A stretch of 64,000 nt of DNA. It comes from Eutreptiella sp. 'Long Island Sound 2002' (lineage: Eukaryota > Euglenozoa > Euglenophyceae > Eutreptiales > Eutreptiaceae). The notes beneath the pieces are model-generated. The model was not told where the DNA came from, did not search any database, and saw only the letters and a list, made by a program, of their open reading frames with translations. Shown piece after piece: positions 12,401-25,083 of this stretch. The translations under genes were made by a program, and so were the position numbers. The stretch covers positions 147,303,611-147,367,610 of the forward strand of contig OZ038378.1 in NCBI GenBank assembly GCA_964036045.1, given 5' to 3'. Position 1 is the first letter of the stretch, and each line of letters opens with the position of its first letter.

Positions 12401-14720
12401 GGATTCTCACTGAGTCCCCTCCCTGAGGGTTCTCACTGAGTCCCCGCCCTGAGGGATCTCACTGAGTCCCCTCCGTGAGGGTTCTCACTGAGTCCCCTCC
12501 CTGAGGGTTCTCACTGAGTCCCCTCCCTGAGGGTTCTCACTGAGTCCCCTCCATGAGGGTTCTCACTGAGTCCCCTCCCTGAGGGTTCTCACTGAGTCCC
12601 CTCCCTGAGGATTCTCACTGAGTCCCCTCCCTGAGGGTTCTCACTGAGTCCCCGCCCTGAGGGTTCTCATTGAGTCCCCGCCCTGAGGGTTCTCACTGAG
12701 CTCCCTCCTAGAGGGTTCTCACTGAGTCGCCTCCCTGAGGGTTCCCACTGAGTCCCCTCCCTGAGGGTTCTCACTGAGTCCCCTCCCTGAGGGTTCTCAC
12801 TGAGTCCCCTCCCTGAGGGTTCTCACTGAGCCCCCGCCCTGAGGGTTCTCACTGAGTCCCCTCCCTGAGGGTTCTCACTGAGTCCCCGCCCTGAGGGATC
12901 TCACTGAGTCCCCTCCCTGAGGGTTCTCACTGAGTCCCCGCCCTGAGGGTTCTCACTGAGTCCCCTCCCTGAGGGTTCTCACTGAATCCCCGCGCTAAGG
13001 GTTCTCAATGAGTCCCCTCTCTGAGGGTTCTCACTGAGTCCCCTCCCTGAGGGTTCTCACTGAGTCCCCTCCCTGAGGGTTCTCATTGAGTCCCCTCCCT
13101 GAGGGTTCTCACTGAGTCCCCTCTCTGAGGGATCTCACTGAGTCCCCTCCCTGAGGGTTCTCACTGAGTCCCCTCCCTGAGGGTTCTCACTGAGTCCCCT
13201 CCCTGAGGGATCTCATTGAGTCCCCGCCCTGGGGGTTCTCACTGAGTCCCCTCCCTGAGGGTTCTCAATGAGTCCCCTCCCTGAGGGTTCTCACTGAGTC
13301 CCCTCCCTGAGGATTCTCACTGAGTCCCCTCCCTGAGGGTTCTCACTGAGTCCCCTCCCTGAGCGTTCTCGCTGAGTCCCCTCCCTGAGGGTTATCACTG
13401 AGTCCCCTCCCTGAGGGTTCTCACTGAGTCCCCTCCCTGAGGGTTCTCACTGAGTCCCCGCCCTGAGGGTTCTCACTGAGTCCCCTCCCTGAGGGTTATC
13501 ACTGAGTCCCCTCCCTGAGGGTTATCACTGAGTCCCCTCCCTGAGGGTTCTCACTGAGTCCCCTCCCTGAGGGTTATCACTGAGTCCCCTCCCTGAGGGT
13601 TCTCACTGAGTCCCCGCCCTGAGGGTTCTCACTGAGTCCCCTCCCTGAGGGTTATCACTGAGTCCCCTCCCTGAGGGTTCTCACTGAGTCCCCTCCCTGA
13701 GGGTTCTCACTGAGTCCCCTCCCTGAGGGTTCTCACTGAGTCCCCTCCCTGAGGGTTCTCACTGAGTCCCCTCCCTGAGGGTTCTCACTGAGTCCCCGCC
13801 CTGAGGGTTCTCACTGAGTCCCCTCCCTGAGGGTTCTCACTGAGTCCCCTCCCTGAGGGTTCTCACTGAGTCCCCTCCCTGAGGGTTCTCACTGAGTCCC
13901 CTCCCTGAGGGTTCTCACTGAGTCCCCTCCCTGAGGGTTCTCACTGAGTCCCCGCCCTGAGGGTTCTCACTGAGTCCCCTCCCTGAGGGTTATCACTGAG
14001 TCCCCTCCCTGAGGGTTATCACTGAGTCCCCTCCCTGAGGGTTCTCACTGAGTCCCCGCCCTGAGGGTTATCATTGAGTCCCCTCCCAGAGGGTTCTCAC
14101 TGAGTCCCCGCCCTGAGGGTTCTCACTGAGTCCCCTCCCTAAGGGTTCTCACTGAGTCCCCTCCCTGAGGGTTCTCACTGAGTCCCCTCCCTGAGGTTTC
14201 TCACTGAGTCCCCTCTCTGAGGGTTCTCACTGAGTCCCCTCCCTGAGGGTTCTCCCTGAGTCCCCTCCCTGAGGGTTCTCACTGAGTCCCCTCCCTGAGG
14301 GTTCTCACTGAGTGCCCTCCCTGAGGGTTCTCACTGAGTTCCCTCCTAGAGGGTTCTCACTGAGTCCCCTCCCTGAGGGTTCTCACTGAGTCCCCTCCCT
14401 GAGGGTTCTCACTGAATCCCCTCCCTGAGGGTTCTCACTGAGTCCCCTCCCTGAGGGTTCTCATTGAGTCCCCTCCCTGAGGGTTCTCACTGAGTTCCCT
14501 CCCTGAGGGTTCTCACTGAGTCCCCTCCCTGAGGGTTATCATTGAGTCCCCTCCCTGAGGGTTCCCACTGAGTTCCCTCCCTGAGGGTTCTCACTGAGTC
14601 CCCGCCCTGAGGGTTCTCACTGAGTCCCCTCCCTGAGGGTTCTCACTTAGTCCCCTCCCTGAGGGTTCTCACTGAGTCCCCTCCCTGAGGGTTCTCACTG
14701 AGTCCCCTCCCTGAGGGTTC

Positions 14721-16800
14721 TCACTGAGTCCCCGCCCTGAGGGTTCTCAGTGAGTCCCCTCCCTGAGGGTTCTCACTGAGTCCCCTCCCCGAGGGTTCTC
14801 ACTGAGTCCCCTCCCTGAGCGTTCTCATTGAGTCCCCTCCCTGAGCGTTCTCACTGAGTGCCCTCCCTGAGGGTTCTCATTGAGTCCCCTCCCTGAGGGG
14901 TCTCAATGAGTCCCCTCCCTGAGGGTTCTCACTGAGTCTCCTCCCTGAGGGTTCTCACTGAGTCCCCTCCCTGAGGGTTCTCACTGAGTCCCCTCCCTGA
15001 AGGTTCTCACTGAGTCCCCTCCCTGAGGGTTCTCACTGAGTCCCCTCCCTGAGGGTTCTCACTGAGTCCCCTCCCTGAGGGTTCTCACTGAGTCCCCTCC
15101 CTGAGGGTTCTCATTGAGTCCCCTCCCTGAGGGTTCTCACTGAGTCTCCTCCCTGAGGGTTCTCACTGAGTCCCCTCCCTGAGGGTTCTCATTGAGTCCC
15201 CTCCCTGAGGGTTCTCACTGAGTCCCCGCCCTGAGGGTTCTCACTGAGTCCCCTCCCTGAGGGTTCTCACTGAGTCCCCTCCCTGAGGGTTCTCACTGAG
15301 TCCCCTCCCTGAGGGTTCTCACTGAGTCCCCTCCCTGAGGGATCTCACTGAGTCCCCTCTCTGAGGGTTCTCACTGAGACCCCGCCCTGAGGGTTCTCAC
15401 TGAGTCCCCTCCCTGAGGGTTCTCACTTAGTCCCCGCCCTGAGGGTTCTCACTGAGTCCCCTCCCTGAGGGATCTCACTGAGTCCCCTCCCTGAGGGTTC
15501 TCACTGAGTCCCCTCCCTGAGGGTTCTCACTGAGTCCCCTCCCTGAGGGTTCTCACTGAGTCTCCTCCATGAGGGTTCTCACTGAGTCCCCTCCCTGAGG
15601 GTTCTCACTGAGTCCCCTCCCTGAGGGTTCTCACTGAGTCCCCTCCCTGAGGGTTCTCACTGAGTCCCCGCCCTGAGGGTTCTCACTGAGTCCCCTCCCT
15701 GAGGGTTATCACTGAGTCCCCTCCCTGAGGGTTATCACTGAGTGCCCTCTCTGAGGGTTCTCATTGAGTCCCCGCCCTGAGGGTTCTCAGTGAGTCCCCT
15801 CCCTGAGGGTTCTCACTGAGTCCCCTCCCCGAGGGTTCTCACTGAGTCCCCTCCCTGAGCGTTCTCATTGAGTCCCCTCCCTGAGCGTTCTCACTGAGTG
15901 CCCTCCCTGAGGGTTCTCATTGAGTCCCCTCCCTGAGGGGTCTCAATGAGTCCCCTCCCTGAGGGTTCTCACTGAGTCTCCTCCCTGAGGGTTCTCACTG
16001 AGTCCCCTCCCTGAGGGTTCTCACTGAGTCCCCTCCCTGAAGGTTCTCACTGAGTCCCCTCCCTGAGGGTTCTCACTGAGTCCCCTCCCTGAGGGTTCTC
16101 ACTGAGTCCCCTCCCTGAGGGTTCTCACTGAGTCCCCTCCCTGAGGGTTCTCATTGAGTCCCCTCCCTGAGGGTTCTCACTGAGTCTCCTCCCTGAGGGT
16201 TCTCACTGAGTCCCCTCCCTGAGGGTTCTCATTGAGTCCCCTCCCTGAGGGTTCTCACTGAGTCCCCGCCCTGAGGGTTCTCACTGAGTCCCCTCCCTGA
16301 GGGTTCTCACTGAGTCCCCTCCCTGAGGGTTCTCACTGAGTCCCCTCCCTGAGGGTTCTCACTGAGTCCCCTCCCTGAGGGATCTCACTGAGTCCCCTCT
16401 CTGAGGGTTCTCACTGAGACCCCGCCCTGAGGGTTCTCACTGAGTCCCCTCCCTGAGGGTTCTCACTTAGTCCCCGCCCTGAGGGTTCTCACTGAGTCCC
16501 CTCCCTGAGGGATCTCACTGAGTCCCCTCCCTGAGGGTTCTCACTGAGTCCCCTCCCTGAGGGTTCTCACTGAGTCCCCTCCCTGAGGGTTCTCACTGAG
16601 TCTCCTCCATGAGGGTTCTCACTGAGTCCCCTCCCTGAGGGTTCTCACTGAGTCCCCTCCCTGAGGGTTCTCACTGAGTCCCCTCCCTGAGGGTTCTCAC
16701 TGAGTCCCCGCCCTGAGGGTTCTCACTGAGTCCCCTCCCTGAGGGTTATCACTGAGTCCCCTCCCTGAGGGTTATCACTGAGTCCCCTCCCTGAGGGTTC
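14721..16800 (+). repeat. 1,040-bp (40-unit) tandem duplication
   Basis: The run CCCCGAGGG, GAGCGTTCTCATTGAG, GAGCGTTCTCACTGAGTGCC, GGGGTCTCAATGAG, TGAAGGTTC, GGGATCTC with CTCTCTGAG, GAGACCCCG and CTCCATGAG appears in the same order twice, 1,040 bp apart. I compared the runs unit by unit by eye and saw almost no differences, which suggests a recent event. Exact identity needs an alignment. Confidence 0.85.
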
Positions 16801-17520
16801 TCACTGAGTCTCCTCCATGAGGGTTCTCACTGAGTCCCCTCCCTGAGGGTTCTCACTGAGTCCCCTCCCTGAGGGTTCTCACTGAGTCCCCTCCCTGAGG
16901 GTTCTCACTGAGTCCCCGCCCTGAGGGTTCTCACTGAGTCCCCTCCCTGAGGGTTATCACTGAGTCCCCTCCCTGAGGGTTATCACTGAGTCCCCTCCCT
17001 GAGGGTTCTCACTGAGTCCCCTCCCTGAGGGTTATCACTGAGTCCCCTCCCTGAGGGTTCTCACTGAGTCCCCGCCCTGAGGGTTCTCACTGAGTCCCCT
17101 CCCTGAGGGTTATCACTGAGTCCCCTCCCTGAGGGTTATCACTGAGTCCCCTCCCTGAGGGTTCTCACTGAGTCCCCTCCCTGAGGGTTCTCACTGAGTC
17201 CCCTCCCTGAGGGTTCTCACTGAGTCCCCTCCCTGAGGGTTCTCACTGAGTCCCCTCCCTGAGGGTTCTCACTGAGTCCCCGCCCTGAGGGTTCTCACTG
17301 AGTCCCCTCCCTGAGGGTTCTCACTGAGTCCCCTCCCTGAGGGTTCTCACTGAGTCCCCTCCCTGAGGGTTCTCACTGAGTCCCCTCCCTGAGGGTTCTC
17401 ACTGAGTCCCCTCCCTGAGGGTTCTCACTGAGTCCCCGCCCTGAGGGTTCTCACTGAGTCCCCTCCCTGAGGGTTATCACTGAGTCCCCTCCCTGAGGGT
17501 TATCACTGAGTCCCCTCCCT

Positions 17521-19720
17521 GAGGGTTCTCACTGAGTCCCCGCCCTGAGGGTTATCATTGAGTCCCCTCCCAGAGGGTTCTCACTGAGTCCCCGCCCTGA
17601 GGGTTCTCACTGAGTCCCCTCCCTAAGGGTTCTCACTGAGTCCCCTCCCTGAGGGTTCTCACTGAGTCCCCTCCCTGAGGTTTCTCACTGAGTCCCCTCT
17701 CTGAGGGTTCTCACTGAGTCCCCTCCCTGAGGGTTCTCCCTGAGTCCCCTCCCTGAGGGTTCTCACTGAGTCCCCTCCCTGAGGGTTCTCACTGAGTGCC
17801 CTCCCTGAGGGTTCTCACTGAGTTCCCTCCTAGAGGGTTCTCACTGAGTCCCCTCCCTGAGGGTTCTCACTGAGTCCCCTCCCTGAGGGTTCTCACTGAA
17901 TCCCCTCCCTGAGGGTTCTCACTGAGTCCCCTCCCTGAGGGTTCTCATTGAGTCCCCTCCCTGAGGGTTCTCACTGAGTCCCCTCCCTGAGGGTTATCAT
18001 TGAGTCCCCTCCCTGAGGGTTCCCACTGAGTTCCCTCCCTGAGGGTTCTCACTGAGTCCCCGCCCTGAGGGTTCTCACTGAGTCCCCTCCCTGAGGGTTC
18101 TCACTTAGTCCCCTCCCTGAGGGTTCTCACTGAGTCCCCTCCCTGAGGGTTCTCACTGAGTCCCCTCCCTGAGGGTTCTCACTGAGTCCCCGCCCTGAGG
18201 GTTCTCAGTGAGTCCCCTCCCTGAGGGTTCTCACTGAGTCCCCTCCCCGAGGGTTCTCACTGAGTCCCCTCCCTGAGGGTTCTCACTGAGTCCCCTCCCT
18301 GAGCGTTCTCACTGAGTGCCCTCCCTGAGGGTTCTCATTGAGTCCCCTCCCTGAGGGTTCTCAATGAGTCCCCTCCCTGAGGGTTCTCACTGAGTCTCCT
18401 CCCTGAGGGTTCTCACTGAGTCCCCTCCCTGAGGGTTCTCACTGAGTCCCCTCCCTGAAGGTTCTCACTGAGTCCCCTCCCTGAGGGTTCTCACTGAGTC
18501 CCCTCCCTGAGGGTTCTCACTGAGTCCCCTCCCTGAGGGTTCTCACTGAGTCCCCTCCCTGAGGGTTCTCATTGAGTCCCCTCCCTGAGGGTTCTCACTG
18601 AGTCTCCTCCCTGAGGGTTCTCACTGAGTCCCCGCCCTGAGGGTTATCATTGAGTCCCCTCCCAGAGGGTTCTCACTGAGTCCCCGCCCTGAGGGTTCTC
18701 ACTGAGTCCCCTCCCTAAGGGTTCTCACTGAGTCCCCTCCCTGAGGGTTCTCACTGAGTCCCCTCCCTGAGGTTTCTCACTGAGTCCCCTCTCTGAGGGT
18801 TCTCACTGAGTCCCCTCCCTGAGGGTTCTCCCTGAGTCCCCTCCCTGAGGGTTCTCACTGAGTCCCCTCCCTGAGGGTTCTCACTGAGTGCCCTCCCTGA
18901 GGGTTCTCACTGAGTTCCCTCCTAGAGGGTTCTCACTGAGTCCCCTCCCTGAGGGTTCTCACTGAGTCCCCTCCCTGAGGGTTCTCACTGAATCCCCTCC
19001 CTGAGGGTTCTCACTGAGTCCCCTCCCTGAGGGTTCTCATTGAGTCCCCTCCCTGAGGGTTCTCACTGAGTCCCCTCCCTGAGGGTTATCATTGAGTCCC
19101 CTCCCTGAGGGTTCCCACTGAGTTCCCTCCCTGAGGGTTCTCACTGAGTCCCCGCCCTGAGGGTTCTCACTGAGTCCCCTCCCTGAGGGTTCTCACTTAG
19201 TCCCCTCCCTGAGGGTTCTCACTGAGTCCCCTCCCTGAGGGTTCTCACTGAGTCCCCTCCCTGAGGGTTCTCACTGAGTCCCCGCCCTGAGGGTTCTCAG
19301 TGAGTCCCCTCCCTGAGGGTTCTCACTGAGTCCCCTCCCCGAGGGTTCTCACTGAGTCCCCTCCCTGAGGGTTCTCACTGAGTCCCCTCCCTGAGCGTTC
19401 TCACTGAGTGCCCTCCCTGAGGGTTCTCATTGAGTCCCCTCCCTGAGGGTTCTCAATGAGTCCCCTCCCTGAGGGTTCTCACTGAGTCTCCTCCCTGAGG
19501 GTTCTCACTGAGTCCCCTCCCTGAGGGTTCTCACTGAGTCCCCTCCCTGAAGGTTCTCACTGAGTCCCCTCCCTGAGGGTTCTCACTGAGTCCCCTCCCT
19601 GAGGGTTCTCACTGAGTCCCCTCCCTGAGGGTTCTCACTGAGTCCCCTCCCTGAGGGTTCTCATTGAGTCCCCTCCCTGAGGGTTCTCACTGAGTCTCCT
19701 CCCTGAGGGTTCTCACTGAG
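17521..19720 (+). repeat. 1,092-bp (42-unit) tandem duplication
   Basis: The segment from GGGTTATCATTGAG with CCCAGAGGG, through GAGGTTTC, CTCCCTGAG, CTCCTAGAGGG, ACTGAATCCC and TCACTTAG, to CCCCGAGGG and TGAAGGTTC is present twice in the same order, 1,092 bp apart. A related older copy at 14.0-15.1 kb, 3,484 bp before the first, has GAGCGTTCTCATTGAG where these two have GGGTTCTCACTGAG. Confidence 0.85.
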
Positions 19721-22700
19721 TCCCCTCCCTGAGGGTTCTCATTGAGTCCCCTCCCTGAGGGTTCTCACTGAGTCCCCGCCCTGAGGGTTCTCACTGAGTC
19801 CCCTCCCTGAGGGTTCTCACTGAGTCCCCTCCCTGAGGGTTCTCACTGAGTCCCCTCCCTGAGGGTTCTCACTGAGTCCCCTCCCTGAGGGATCTCACTG
19901 AGTCCCCTCTCTGAGGGTTCTCACTGAGACCCCGCCCTGAGGGTTCTCACTGAGTCCCCTCCCTGAGGGTTCTCACTTAGTCCCCGCCCTGAGGGTTCTC
20001 ACTGAGTCCCCTCCCTGAGGGATCTCACTGAGTCCCCTCCCTGAGGGTTCTCACTGAGTCCCCTCCCTGAGGGTTCTCACTGAGTCCCCTCCCTGAGGGT
20101 TCTCACTGAGTCTCCTCCATGAGGGTTCTCACTGAGTCCCCTCCCTGAGGGTTCTCACTGAGTCGCCTCCCTGAGGGTTCTCACTGAGTCCCCTCCCTGA
20201 GGGTTCTCACTGAGTCCCCTCCCTGAGGCTTCTCACTGAGTCTCCTCCCTGAGGGTTCTCACTGAGTCCCCTCCCTGAGGGTTCTCACTCAGTCCCCTCC
20301 CTGAGGGTTCTCACTGAATCCCCTCCCTGAGGGTTCTCACTTAGTCCCCGCACTGAGGGTTCTCACTGTGTCCCCTCCCTGAGGGTTCTCACTGAGTCCC
20401 CGCCCTGAGGGTTCTCACTGAGTTCCCTCCCTGAGGGTTCTCACTGAGTCCCCTCCCTGAGGGTTCTCACTGAGTCCCCTCCCTGAGGGTTCTCAGTGAG
20501 CCCCCTCCCTGAGGGTTCTCACTTAGTCCCCGCACTGAGGGTTCTCACTTAGTCCCCTCCCTGAGGGTTCTCACTGAGTCCCCTCCCTGAAGGTTCTCAC
20601 TGAGTCCCCTCCCTGAGGGTTCTCACTGAGTCCCCTCCCAGAGGGTTCTCACTTAGTCCCCGCCCTGAGGGTTCTCACTGAGTCCCCGCCCTGAGGGTTC
20701 TCACTGAGTCCCCTCCCTGAGGGTTCTCACTTAGTCCCCGCCCTGAGGGTTCTCACTGAGTCCCCTCCCTGAGGGTTCTCACTGAGTCCCCTCCCTGAGG
20801 GTTCTCACTGAGTCCCCTCCCTGAGGGTTCTCACTGAGTTCCCTCCCTGAGGGATCTCACTGAGTCCCCTCCCTGAGGCTTCTCAGTTAGTCCCCTCCCT
20901 GCGGGTTCTCACTGAATCCCCGCCCTGAGGGTTCTCACTGAGTTCCCTCCCTGAGGGTTCTCATTGAGTCCCCTCCCTGAGGGTTCTCACTGAGTCCCCG
21001 CCCTAAGGGTTCTCATTGAGTCCCCTCCCTGAGGGTTCTCACTGAGTCCCCGCCCTGAGGGTTCTCACTGAGTCCCCTCCCAGAGGGTTCTCACTGAGTC
21101 CCCGCCCTGAGGGTTCTCACTGAGTCCTCTCCCTGAGGGTTCTCACTGAGTCCCCTCCCTGAGGGTTCTCATTGAGTCCCCTCCCTGAGGGTTCTCATTG
21201 AGTCCCCTCCCTGAGGGTTCTCAATGAGTCCCCTCCCTGAGGGTTCTCACTAAGTCCCCTCCCTGAGGGTTCTCACTGAGTCCCCGCCCTGAGGGTTCTC
21301 ACTGAGTCCCCTCCCTGAGGGTTCTCACTGAGTCCCCGCCCTGAGGGTTCTCACTGAGTCCCCTCCCTGAGGGTTCTCACTGAGTCCCCTCCCTGAGGGT
21401 TCTCACTGAGTCCCCTCCCTGAGGGTTCTCACTGAGTGCCCTCCCTGAGGGTTCTCACTGAGTCCCCTCCCAGAGGGTTCTCACTGAGTTCCCTCCCTGA
21501 GGGTTCTCACTTAGTCCCCTCCCTGAGGGTTCTCACTGTGTCCCCTCCCTGAGGGTTCTCATTGAGTCCCCTCCCTGAGGGTTCTCACTGAGTCCCCGCC
21601 CTGAGGGTTCTCACTGAGTCCCCTCCCTGAGGGTTCTCACTGAGTCCCCGCCCTGAGGGTTCTCACTGAGTCCACTCCCTGAGGGTTCTCATTGAGTCCC
21701 CTCCCTGAGGGTTCTCACTGAGTCCCCTCCCTGAGGGTTCTCACTGAGTCCCCTTCTTGAGGGTTCTCACTGAGTCCCCGCCCTGAGGGTTCTCATTGAG
21801 TCCCCTCCCTGAGGGTTCTCACTGAGTCCCCTCCCTGAGGGTTCTCATTGAGTCCCCTCCCTGAGGGTTCTCACTGAGTCCCCTCCCTGAGGGTTCTCAT
21901 TGAGTCCCCTCACTGAGGGTTCTCACTGAGTCCCCGCCCTGAGGGTTCTCACTGAGTCCCCTCCCAGAGGGTTCTCACTGAGTCCCCTCCCTGAGGGTTC
22001 TCACTGAGTCCCCGCCCTGAGGGTTCTCATTGAGTCCCCTCCCTGAGGGTTCTCACTGAGTCCCCTCCCTGAGGGTTCTCACTGAGTCCCCTTCTTGAGG
22101 GTTCTCACTGAGTCCGCTCCCTGAGGGTTCTCATTGAGTCCCCGCCCTGAGGGTTCTCACTGAGTCCCCTCCCTGAGCGTTCTCACTGAGTCCCCTCCCT
22201 GAGGGTTCTCACTGAGTCCCCTCCCTGAGGGTTCTCATTGAGTCCCCTCCCTGAGGGTTCTCACTGAGTCCCCGCCCTGAGGGTTCTCACTGAGTCCCCT
22301 CCCTGAGGTTTCTCATTGAGTCCCCTCCCTGAGGGTTCTCACTGAGTCCCCGCCCTGAGGGTTCTCACTGAGTCCCCTCCCTGAGGGTTCTCACTGAGTC
22401 CCCGCCCTGAGGGTTCTCACTGAGTCCCCTCCCTGAGGGTTCTCACTGAGTCCCCTCCCTGAGGGTTCTCACTGAGTCCCCTCCCTGAGGGTTCTCATTG
22501 AGTCCCCTCCCTGAGGGTTCTCACTGAGTCCCCTCCCTGAGGGTTCTCATTGAGTCCCCTCCCTGAGGGTTCCTACTGAGTCCCCGCCCTGAGGGTTCTC
22601 ACTTAGTCCCCTCCCTGAGGGTTCTCACTGAGTCCCCGCCCTGAGGGTTCTCACTGAGTCCCCTCCCTGAGCCTTCTCACTGAGTCCCCTCCCTGAGGGT

Positions 22701-23008
22701 TCTCATTGAGCCCCCTCCCTGAGGGTTCTGATTAAGTCCCCTCCCTGAGGGTTCTCACCGAGTCCCCGCCCTGAGGGTTCTCACTGAGTCCCCTCCCTGA
22801 GGGTTCTCACTGAGTCCCCTCCCTGAGGGTTCTCACTGAGTCCCCGCCCTGAGGGTTCTCACTGAGTTCCCTCCCTGAGGCTTCTCAGTGAGTCCCCTCC
22901 CTGCGGGTTCTCACTGAGTCCCCGCCCCGAGGGTTCTCACTGAGTTTTCTCTCTGAGGGTTCTCACCGAGTCCCCTCCCTGAGGGTTCTCATTGAGTCCC
23001 CTCCCTGA

Positions 23009-23033
23009 GGGTTCTCATTATTCCCCGCCCTGA
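23009..23033 (+). repeat. 25-bp unit (CATTATTCCCC)
   Basis: CATTGAGTCCCC is replaced by CATTATTCCCC, a net loss of one base with a local sequence change, rather than the simple loss of G seen elsewhere. Confidence 0.9.
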
Positions 23034-24593
23034 GGGTTCTCACTGAGTCTCCTCCCTGAGGGTTCTCACTGAGTCCCCTCCCTGAGGGTTCTCACTGAGT
23101 CCCCTCCCTGAGTGTTCTCACTGAGTCCCCTCCCTGAGGGTTCTCACTTAGTCCCCGCCTTGAGGGTTCTCACTGAGTCCCCTCACTGAGGGTTCTCACT
23201 GAGTCCCCTCCCTGAGGGTTCTCAGTGAGTCCCCTCCCTGAGGGTTCTCCCTGAGTCCCCTCCCTGAGGGTTCTCACTGAGTCCCCTCCCTGAGGGTTCT
23301 CACTGAGTCCCCGCCCTGAGGGTTCTCACTGAGTGCGCTCCCTGAGAGTTCTCAGTGAGTCCCCTCCCTGAGGGTTCTCACTCAGTCCCCTCCTTGAGGG
23401 TTCTCATTGCGTCCCCTCCCTGAGGGTTCTCACTGAGTCCCCTCCCTGAGGGTTCTCACTGAGTCCCCTCCCTGAGGGTTCTCATTGAGTCCCCTCCCTG
23501 AGGGTTCTCATTGAGTTCGCTCCCTGAGGGTTCTCACTGAGTCCCCTCGCTGAGGGTTCTCACTGAGTCCCCTCCCTGAGGGTTCTCACTGAGTTCCCTC
23601 CCTGAGGGTTCTCAGTGAGTCCCCTCCCTGAGGGTTATCATTGAGTCCCCTCCCTGAGGGTTCTCACTGAGTCCCCGCCCTGAGGGTTCTCACTGAGTCC
23701 CCGCCCTGAGGGTTCTCACTTAGTCCCCTGCCTGAGGGTTCTCACTGAGTCCCCTCCCTGAGGGTTCTCACTGAGTCCCCTCCCTGAGGGTTCTCACTGA
23801 GTCCCCGCCCTGAGGGTTCTCAGTGAGTCCCCTCCCTGAGGGTTCTCACTGAGTCCCCTCCCCGAGGGTTCTCACTGAGTCCCCTCCCTGAAGGTTCTCA
23901 CTGAGTCCCCTCCCTGAGGGTTCTCACTGAGTGCCCTCCCTGAGGGTTCTCATTGAGTCCCCTCCCTGAGGGTTCTCAATGAGTCCCCTCCCTGAGGGTT
24001 CTCACTGAGTCCCCTCCCTGAGGGTTCTCACTGAGTCTCCTCCCTGAGGGTTCTCAATGAGTCCCCTCCCTGAGGGTTCTCACTGAGTCCCCTCCCTGAG
24101 GGTTCTCACCGAGTCCCCTCCCTGAGAGTTCTCATTGAGTCCCCTCCCTGAGGGTTCTCACTGAGTCTCCTCCCTGAGGGTTCTCACTGAGTCCCCTCCC
24201 TGAGGGTTCTCACTGAGTGCCCTCCCTGAGGGTTCTCACTGAGTCCCCCCCCTGAGGGTTCTCATTGAGTCCCCTCCCTGAGGGTTCTCACTGAGTCTCC
24301 TCCCTGAGGGTTCTCACTGAGTCCCCTCCCTGAGGGTTCTCACTGAGTCCCCTCCCTGAGGGTTCTCACTGAGTCCCCTCCCTGAGGGTTCTCACTGAGT
24401 CCCCCCCCTGAGGGTTCTCACTGAGTCCCCTCCCTGAGGGTTCTCACTGAGTCCCCTCCCTGAGGGTTCTCACTGAGTCCCCGCCCTGAGGGTTCTCAGT
24501 GAGTTACCTCCCTGAGGGTTCTCACTGAGTCCCCGCCCTGAGGGTTCTCACTGAGTCCCCTCCCTGAGGGTTCTCACTTAGTCCCCGCCCTGA

Positions 24594-24616
24594 GGGTTCT
24601 CACTGAGTCCCCTCGA
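24594..24616 (+). repeat. 23-bp unit (3-bp deletion, CCCCTCGAGGG)
   Basis: Three bases are missing between CCCCTC and GAGGG, giving a CTCGAG hexamer (a XhoI recognition sequence). It is the largest single-unit deletion in the window. Confidence 0.9.
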
Positions 24617-25058
24617 GGGTTCTCACTGAGTCCCCTCCCTGAGGGTTCTCACTGAGTCCCCTCCCTGAGGGTTCTCATTGAGTCCCCTCCCTGAGGGTTC
24701 TCACTGAGTCCCCTCCCTCAGGGTTCTCACTGAATCCCCTCCCTGAGGGTTCTCACTGAGTCCCCGCCCTGAGGGTTGTCACTGAGTCCCCTCCCTGAGG
24801 GTTCTCACTGAGTCCCCTCCCTGAGGGTTCTCACTTAGTCCCCTCCCTGAGGGTTCTCACTGAGTCTCCTCCCTGAGGGTTCTCACTGAGTCCCCTCGGT
24901 GAGGGTTCTCACTGAGTCCCCTCCCTGAGGGTTCTCACGGAATCCCCTCCCTGAGGGTTCTCACTTAGTCCCCGCACTGAGGGTTCTCACTGTGTCCCCT
25001 CCCTGAGGGTTCTTACTGAGTCACCGCCCTGAGGGTTCTCACTGAGTTTCCTCCCTGA

Positions 25059-25083
25059 GGGTTCTCACTGAGTCCCCATCTGA
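25059..25083 (+). repeat. 25-bp unit (AGTCCCCATCTGAG)
   Basis: CCCCTCCCTGAG is replaced by CCCCATCTGAG, a net loss of one base. The counterpart 598 bp downstream in the local duplication is full length. Confidence 0.9.

Larger units (their letters stand above)
6301..13200 (+). repeat. CTCACTGAG-dominated domain with CpG and GATC unit variants
   Basis: From about 6.3 kb the CTCACTGAG unit dominates and CCCCGCCC units, which bring a CpG and a GGGCGG motif on the minus strand, become frequent. GGGATCTC units cluster between about 6,840 and 8,640, often with CCGTGAGGG and CCCAGAGGG neighbours. Short higher-order duplications are visible: GAGTTCCCG at 7,294 and 7,943 (649 bp, i.e. 25 units less the base lost at 7,333), GAGCCTTC followed by CCCAAAGGG at 10,345 and 10,839 (494 bp, 19 units), and CAATGAGTCCCCG followed by CACCGAGTCTCC at 11,212 and 11,498 (286 bp, 11 units). 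No non-satellite sequence was seen. Confidence 0.85.
13201..20150 (+). repeat. Nested duplication domain (offsets 1,040, 1,092 and 3,484 bp)
   Basis: Marker units show several layers of duplication. The CCCAGAGGG-linked GGGTTATCATTGAG unit occurs at 14,065, 17,549 and 18,641 (3,484 then 1,092 bp). The GAGGTTTC unit occurs at 14,193, 17,677 and 18,769 with the same offsets. The TCCCCTCCCCGAGGG marker occurs at 14,781, 15,821, 18,239 and 19,331 (1,040, 2,418 and 1,092 bp). TCTCCTCCATGAG occurs at 15,561, 16,601, 16,809 and 20,111. All offsets are exact multiples of 26. GGGTTATCACTGAG units are concentrated at about 13.4-14.1 and 16.7-17.5 kb. The pattern implies a 40-unit duplication (14.7-16.8 kb) and a 42-unit one (17.5-19.7 kb) laid over an older 134-unit one. 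Confidence 0.85.

Noticed and set aside
24611-24617. CTCGAG as a second cloning scar
   Set aside because: It is produced simply by a 3-bp deletion within an ordinary unit (CCCCTC joined to GAGGG), so no outside sequence is needed.
25017-25023. TGAGTCA (AP-1-like) sites, also 25,614-25,620 and 40,221-40,227
   Set aside because: One substitution in the unit's TGAGTCC makes the motif. Three cases among about 2,460 units is within chance, and nothing regulatory surrounds them.
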